Of a stretch of DNA of 64,000 nt, positions 59,789 to 64,000 are shown piece by piece. Under the pieces are notes generated by a model, which worked only from the letters and a program-made list of their open reading frames with translations, did no database searches and was not told the DNA's origin. The stretch spans positions 2,249,001 to 2,313,000 of the forward strand of contig NZ_CP097298.1 in NCBI RefSeq assembly GCF_023503965.1. Reading direction: 5' to 3'. Origin of the DNA: Brevundimonas albigilva. GTDB lineage: Bacteria; Pseudomonadota; Alphaproteobacteria; Caulobacterales; Caulobacteraceae. Made by a program: the position numbers and the translations under genes. Each line of letters opens with the position of its first letter. The stretch's first letter is position 1.

Positions 59789-60197
59789 GATGATCTCTCC
59801 ATTTCAGTTTCGGGCCACGCCAGTCGCGGCCTCGATGGCGATCGTCAGGTCGGTCCGGAGAGGGGCCGCAGTCCCGCCGCGCCGCAGGCGAAGGGGCCCG
59901 TAGCGCCAGCGAAGGACCGGGCCGTCGCGTCTTTCTTGCTGCGCGAGGAGGCCGAAGGCCGGGGAAGAAAGTCGCGACGACCGGTTGCGCGCCCCGAGGC
60001 GAACCGACCAGATCAAGCCGGGAGAGGTCCGCGCAAGGCGGGCCAGAACAGGGAGAGATGCGTTTCTGACACCCGGGATTTCAGCCGGGAACGCGCCTCC
60101 GGGCCGGGTCAGGCCCGCTGTCGTCCGTGCGCCCCGCCAGTCCTGCAAGAAGCGGCGACGGCGGCCTTGGATCGTACTTCGCTGGCCCGCGGTCGCG
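59789..60197. other. About 400 bp with no supported gene
   Basis: A 114-residue minus-strand frame (59804-60148) is Arg-rich (RLGARNRSSRLSSPAFGLLAQQERRDG) and shows no family pattern. Its last bases precede DUF736 closely, so a real but unrecognised small gene is possible. I see no repeat or RNA structure of note. Confidence 0.3.
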
Positions 60198-61535
60198 TCA
60201 GAAATGCATGCCCGGCTGGGAGTCTTCCTCGTCCGAGACCAGCATATGATCCGGTAGCGGCCAGGCGGTCCTGTGCCGACCGATCCTGTAGGGCGCCATG
60301 GATTCGTTCAGGGCCCAGGTTTCCATGCGGGCCGTGGTGCGTTCCGGCGCGAAATAGTTGCCGTAGACCCAGCGGAACCGGGGATTGCGTGGGGTGTAGA
60401 GCCGGGCCTCGACCACGTTCCGCAGATGCCTGAGCCGCTCCGACGCGTGTCCGTTCATCGTCTCGAAGCCGACATGGACGACGCCGGGGCGGTCGTCAGG
60501 AAGTTGGCCCTCGGCGTCGGCGATGAGCCGCCGGAAATGCTGGGCCTTGAGCAACTGCGCCTGCCGGGCCGTGCTGATCCAGGTGACGACGCTGCAGTGA
60601 TAGAGGGTGGACGCATAGAAGGGCCGCCCATCGGCGGGTCGCCAGCGGCCGGAGAAGCTGTGGTCCGCCTGGTCGTCGTAGCGTCCCGACGCCAGTTCGA
60701 TCATACGGCTAGACCCGTAATAGACGTCGTCGCGGTCCATGACTTCGCGCACCAGACGCCAGTTCGACGGTGTGAGGCGGCCCGCCGACACGGCGTCGTC
60801 CCACTGGAGCGGGCCTTCGAGGGCCTCGGCGACCCGGGCCTCGAGATAGTCGGCGGGAATGTCCTGAAGCTCCGCCTTATAGGCGACGCGCACGACGACG
60901 GAGCGGCCCAGCCTTTCGGACAGGCGGTGCACCGGCGTGGCGAGCGCGAGTCCGTGAGCGCGCTCGTTCTCGGCGTAGGCGGTGCGCGTGACCCGTTTGC
61001 ACTCGACCGCCCAATGACGCCGTGGTCGCGCGACATCGAGGTCGGGCGAACGCGGGCCGCCGCGAACTTCCGGCACGAAGGTGGTCGTCCAGCCATGGCG
61101 TGACCACGCCAGGGCGACGAGCAGTTCATAGATCGCCGGCTCCACGGCGGCGCGGCCGCCGTTCATCATTCTCTCGGCGCGCTCTTCCGCGCCCGGGATC
61201 GCGCGGATCCGGTCCAGTTCGCGACCCAGCCGGGTCAGATAGGGAACCGTCCGCGCCAGCATGTCCGGCGCCGTCCATTCGCGGCCGTCACCGAAACTTT
61301 CGCCTTGCAGGATCCACCATGCGGCGGCGTCCGCCGGATCATAGGCGTCAGCGCCTTCGCCGTTTCGCCACAACTCCCCCGCGCGGGTCAGCCGGGCGCG
61401 CGCGGCGTCCAGCCGACGCTCCATCTCGGCCCGGGGCACAAAGCCCTTCAACCAGTCGACGGCGGCGAGCACCTCGTGGTCGCGCCAGTCCTGCCCCTCT
61501 CGCGGCGCGATCCAGTTCGGCCCCTCGTGCGTCAT
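60198..61535 (-). CDS. Putative PD-(D/E)XK-fold protein of the element
   Basis: 445 residues. The middle (about 130-185) reads VEPAIYELLVALAWSRHGWTTTFVPE, then RSPDLDVARPRRHWAVECKRV: a helix with Glu, SPDLDV, and VECK, the order of a PD-(D/E)XK nuclease active site. The flanks are helical and Trp/Arg-rich. Not assigned to a known family. It is not part of the core transfer set. It could be a cargo nuclease, a restriction-like defence, or a repair function. Confidence 0.65.
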   Translation of the reverse strand: MTHEGPNWIAPREGQDWRDHEVLAAVDWLKGFVPRAEMERRLDAARARLTRAGELWRNGEGADAYDPADAAAWWILQGESFGDGREWTAPDMLARTVPYLTRLGRELDRIRAIPGAEERAERMMNGGRAAVEPAIYELLVALAWSRHGWTTTFVPEVRGGPRSPDLDVARPRRHWAVECKRVTRTAYAENERAHGLALATPVHRLSERLGRSVVVRVAYKAELQDIPADYLEARVAEALEGPLQWDDAVSAGRLTPSNWRLVREVMDRDDVYYGSSRMIELASGRYDDQADHSFSGRWRPADGRPFYASTLYHCSVVTWISTARQAQLLKAQHFRRLIADAEGQLPDDRPGVVHVGFETMNGHASERLRHLRNVVEARLYTPRNPRFRWVYGNYFAPERTTARMETWALNESMAPYRIGRHRTAWPLPDHMLVSDEEDSQPGMHF

Positions 61536-61642
61536 GGCGCCATCATGGGTGGTGACGCCGTGCGCTTCAAGCTCACCGTCGGAAGGCCGTCGGTTCGCGC
61601 GCAGTCTTCATGCGCGGACGGAGGCTGACCGTCCTGCCGAAA

Positions 61643-61677
61643 GCAAAAAGGCCGCGCGCCCCCGAAGGGCGCGCGGC
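61643..61677 (-). terminator. Rho-independent terminator for the minus-strand parB remnant
   Basis: An 11-bp perfect GC stem (GCCGCGCGCCC at 61651-61661 with its complement at 61667-61677) and a five-base loop, followed on the minus strand by CTTTTTG. It lies just after the parB stop at 61699. Confidence 0.85.
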
Positions 61678-61698
61678 GAGTTTGAAGTGGGCGTCCGC

Positions 61699-62304
61699 CT
61701 ATTCGGCGGCGAAGACGTAGTCGTCGTCCCCGCCGTCTTGCCCGGTCTCGCCGGGCGCCGCCGCTTCCGCCGCGATAGGCGCCGTCCTCAGCAGGGGCGG
61801 CAGCCACCCCTTGCCCTCGACCAGACGTTCGGCGGCGTCCGCCATGTCGCCCTTCCTGAACCCCGCGATCCGTCCAGCTTCCTCGGCGTTGGTCGCCTCG
61901 GTGACGGCCTCTAGAACCCGCGCCTTGGGCACGCGCGAGAAGTACGAGGACGCCGTCGCGGACCATGTCCGGGTCATGTCCAGACTGACCGCCGTGGCCA
62001 GGGTGTCGGCATGATCCCACGCGCCGGGGCGGCGTTCGTGAGGATCGCGGACGGCGAGCACGCCGACGCCCGCACAGGTCGCCATCAGGTCCAGCCGTTC
62101 GGTACGGGACAACGCCGTCACCACGGGCCACAGGTCTTGCGGCTTCTCCGGCAGTCGCGCGCCCCACGCCTCGCAGCGATCCGACACCTGCCGACCGGCG
62201 GGCGCGTCGGAGACGCCCGGCGCCGCCCGGTCCAGCCCCGGCGTCTGCAGTCGCAGTTGGAGAACGCTCCAGTCGCCGTAGGGCGCCACTCCAGAGTCCA
62301 CCAC
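61699..62304 (-). pseudogene. ParB/RepB-type partition protein, 5'-truncated
   Basis: Only the C-terminal third of a plasmid-type ParB is present: RCEAWGARLPEKPQDLWPVVTALSRTERLDLMATCAGVGVLAV, DTLATAVSLDMTRTWSATASSYFSRVPKARVLEAV and MADAAERLVEGKGWLPPLLRT. The nuclease-like ParB N-domain and HTH (about 400 residues) are missing. Upstream of about 62304 the frame loses similarity, so a deletion or insertion breakpoint lies there. The remnant may still be translated from a secondary start, but partition function is unlikely. Confidence 0.82.
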
Positions 62305-62572
62305 AGGCCCGTCCGCAAGATCTCGCTGATCGGCGCCGGCAGATCCCCCTGTGCATCACGACCAGACGGCGCCCAGTTCTCGACAAGAGCTAAACTCATC
62401 CGTCGATATAGCCGCTCTCGACCTAGCCTTGGACAAAGCGGACCTCCAGCCGCCTTGATCAGACAGAGCCTGGACAATACCCGGCCAGCCCATTGCCATT
62501 TCTTTCCGGCGACCGCAGCATTGACGGATGGTCATCGCCCGATCGGAAGCTTGCAGGACAAAAGGGGGCGAC

Positions 62573-63043
62573 ATGAGCAACGCGCACGAAGACGTCGCGG
62601 AAGGTTTGCGCCTGATCTTTGAAGGCATACGCCACCTTCAGGGCCATTGCGGCACCCGGCATCGGTTTACGATCGACGGCCGCCTCGTCGGCGATATCGG
62701 CGAATTGATCGCCGAGCGGGAGTTTGAAATCCGTCTCGATAGAGTAGGCCGAGCGGACTATGACGCCGTCGCCGAGCACACTGGACGGGACGTCCAGATC
62801 AAGGCCGGTTTCAAGGACAGCCTGACCTTCAAGAAGACGCCGGACCTCTATCTCGGCCTTCGCCTGAGCGAAGACGGTTCGCACGAGGTCATTTTCAACG
62901 GCCCAGGCGACGTGATCGCCGAAGCCATGAAGACGAGAGCAGGCTTCGGTGAAAAACTGCTGTCGATCTCGATGGCGAGGCTGCGGTCTCTGAACGCCCG
63001 AGTTGAACCGGATCAGCGCATCCCGGCTCGTCGAAAACGCTGA
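62573..63043 (+). CDS. DUF6998-type protein with PD-(D/E)XK-like core
   Basis: 156 residues: GLRLIFEGIRHLQGHCGTRHRFTIDGRLVGDIGELIAEREFEIRLD, then DYDAVAEHTGRDVQIKAGF and DLYLGLRLSEDGSHEVIFNGPGDVI. The GDIGE helix, DYDA and DVQIKA resemble a nuclease-like core. The family is seen in accessory regions; function unknown. ATG at 62573 follows GGGGGCG. It is opposite in strand to the truncated parB and may belong to whatever replaced its 5' end. Confidence 0.7.
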   Translation: MSNAHEDVAEGLRLIFEGIRHLQGHCGTRHRFTIDGRLVGDIGELIAEREFEIRLDRVGRADYDAVAEHTGRDVQIKAGFKDSLTFKKTPDLYLGLRLSEDGSHEVIFNGPGDVIAEAMKTRAGFGEKLLSISMARLRSLNARVEPDQRIPARRKR

Positions 63044-63049
63044 CAATCC

Positions 63050-63533
63050 CCTACGACGCCAAGCATCGCGCGCCGCCTCGCCCGCAATCAGGGAACACCT
63101 CCTCCACCTGCAGCGATCACGGCGGCGCCGGCGCCAGAAACTCATCCTGCGGTTTGTCCATTCGGAGCTAGGCGGGTCACTCCGATGGGGCAGCACGAAG
63201 GAATCATGTTCATCACCGTCGAGGACGAGACAGGCGTGGCCAAAGTGGTGATTTGGCCACGCTTTCATGAGCAGCAACGCCGGATCGTCCTCTCATCCAG
63301 CCTTGTTGGTCGTGGACGGCAAGGTCCAGCGGGAGGATGAGGTCGTCCATATCGTCGGGACCCGGCTCCACTACGGTTCGGACCTTCTCGCGTCGGTGGG
63401 CGACAGGGGCGGCGCCTTCCCGCTCCGGCATGGTCGTGGCGATGACCTCGCGGCGCCGCGCCGCCGCGCGATATCTATATTCTCGACCTCTCCCTTGATG
63501 TGATCAAGGTGAAGACTCGCGACTTCCGTTGAG
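63050..63533 (+). pseudogene. dnaE2: Remnant of the 3' end of dnaE2 (error-prone DNA polymerase)
   Basis: Pieces of the C-terminal OB-fold domain of DnaE2 are readable but in different frames: HEGIMFITVEDETGVAKVVIWPRF (about 63187-63268), LLVVDGKVQREDEVVHIVGTRL and LLASVGDRGGAFPLRHGRGDD (about 63298-63441), and the family ending DLSLDVIKVKTRDFR (to the TGA at 63531-63533). The other 900 or so residues of the polymerase are absent. Upstream, 63050-63170 holds only degraded sequence. This is a true relic, not a single sequencing error. Confidence 0.8.
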
Positions 63534-63552
63534 CCGGGATGGAGACCGACAG

Positions 63553-64000
63553 ATGCGATGCCTGTTCTGCAAGGCTGACTCCTCCCGGTCCAGGAGCGTG
63601 GAGCACATCATTCCGGAGTCTCTGGGTAACAGCCGGCATATCCTCGGCCGGGGCGTCGTCTGTGACGGCTGCAACAACTACTTCGCCAAGGGGGTGGAGA
63701 AGCCTTTCTTGGAGTCTCCTGGGGTGAAGACGCTGCGCTTCGAACAGGAACTCCTGAGCAAGAAGGGCCGCGTCCCGACCATCAGCGGTCTTCTCAGCCC
63801 GGGCGTGCCGGTGGAGGTCACGCGGTTCCCAAAGCTCGAACTGACCTCCGTCGCCGTGCCGCCCGACGCCTTCGAACGCGTCATTGCGCAAAAGAGCGGC
63901 CAGCTTCTGATCCCGACCGCCGGTCCCTGGCCGACGGGCTCCGTCCTCTCGCGCTTCATGGCCAAGATCGCGCTCGAGAGCATGGCGGCGCGTCTCGAGA
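63553..64000 (+). CDS. HNH endonuclease-like protein, 3' end beyond the window
   Basis: At least 149 residues. MRCLFCKADSSRSRSVEHIIPESLGN and GRGVVCDGCNNYFA form an HNH_5-type zinc motif: two CxxC pairs around EHIIPESLGN. The rest resembles single-gene HNH proteins of accessory islands. It runs off the window edge. Host defence or mobile-DNA function is possible; not determined. Confidence 0.75.
   Translation, partial: MRCLFCKADSSRSRSVEHIIPESLGNSRHILGRGVVCDGCNNYFAKGVEKPFLESPGVKTLRFEQELLSKKGRVPTISGLLSPGVPVEVTRFPKLELTSVAVPPDAFERVIAQKSGQLLIPTAGPWPTGSVLSRFMAKIALESMAARLE

Overview
The window is high-GC DNA from an alphaproteobacterium, most likely Caulobacterales (Brevundimonas or a relative). 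This rests on codon usage, on a lasso-peptide locus with an AtxE2-like isopeptidase plus FecI/FecR/TonB genes (the arrangement known from Caulobacter and Asticcacaulis), and on alphaproteobacterial-style trb conjugation genes. No database search was possible.

Layout. 1-6223: RND efflux pump (cut by the left edge), lepA, and a putP-like Na+/solute symporter. 6296-9522: a small accessory island of lower GC, with a relic of a DpnI-type methyl-directed restriction enzyme and a two-gene unit of a small charged protein plus a GHKL ATPase. 9553-21693: chromosomal backbone (uvrB, PadR with a HAAS membrane protein, SLC13 transporter, DEAD-box helicase, DUF962 protein, a duplicated secreted protein, 3D-domain protein, TauE exporter, dusA). 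From 21700 to at least the region near 62300: an integrative and conjugative element inserted at the 5' end of dusA. Its integrase lies next to dusA. The cargo is (i) a TcmP/DUF5131/TcmP module with a possible RNase-H-like partner, and (ii) a lasso-peptide locus with import, hydrolysis and regulatory genes. The conjugation machinery follows (DUF2274, trbI-G-F-L-K-J-E-D-C-B, CopG, traG, relaxase, transglycosylase, traF, DUF2840, AlpA, ardC, DUF736). Two pairs of unrecognised or nuclease-like genes interrupt it. The far end is eroded (parB without its 5' end, DUF6998 protein, dnaE2 remnant, HNH protein running off the window).

How the parts fit. The lasso genes form two opposed blocks. The minus-strand block makes the peptides: two precursors, the B protein (leader recognition plus protease) and the C cyclase. 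The plus-strand block (ECF sigma factor, FecR, TonB receptor, isopeptidase) would sense, import and linearise lasso peptide. Near-identical palindromes at two tandem XRE genes and at the sigma-factor promoter suggest that the XRE proteins repress the uptake block.

Caveat on sequence quality. About twenty genes, including housekeeping lepA, are interrupted by single-base indels, mostly in homopolymer runs, and removing one base change restores a full-length protein. I read these as probable assembly errors and annotated the genes as intact across the frameshift, stating each one. The DpnI-like gene, parB and dnaE2 are different: they show truncation or several independent lesions and are called relics.
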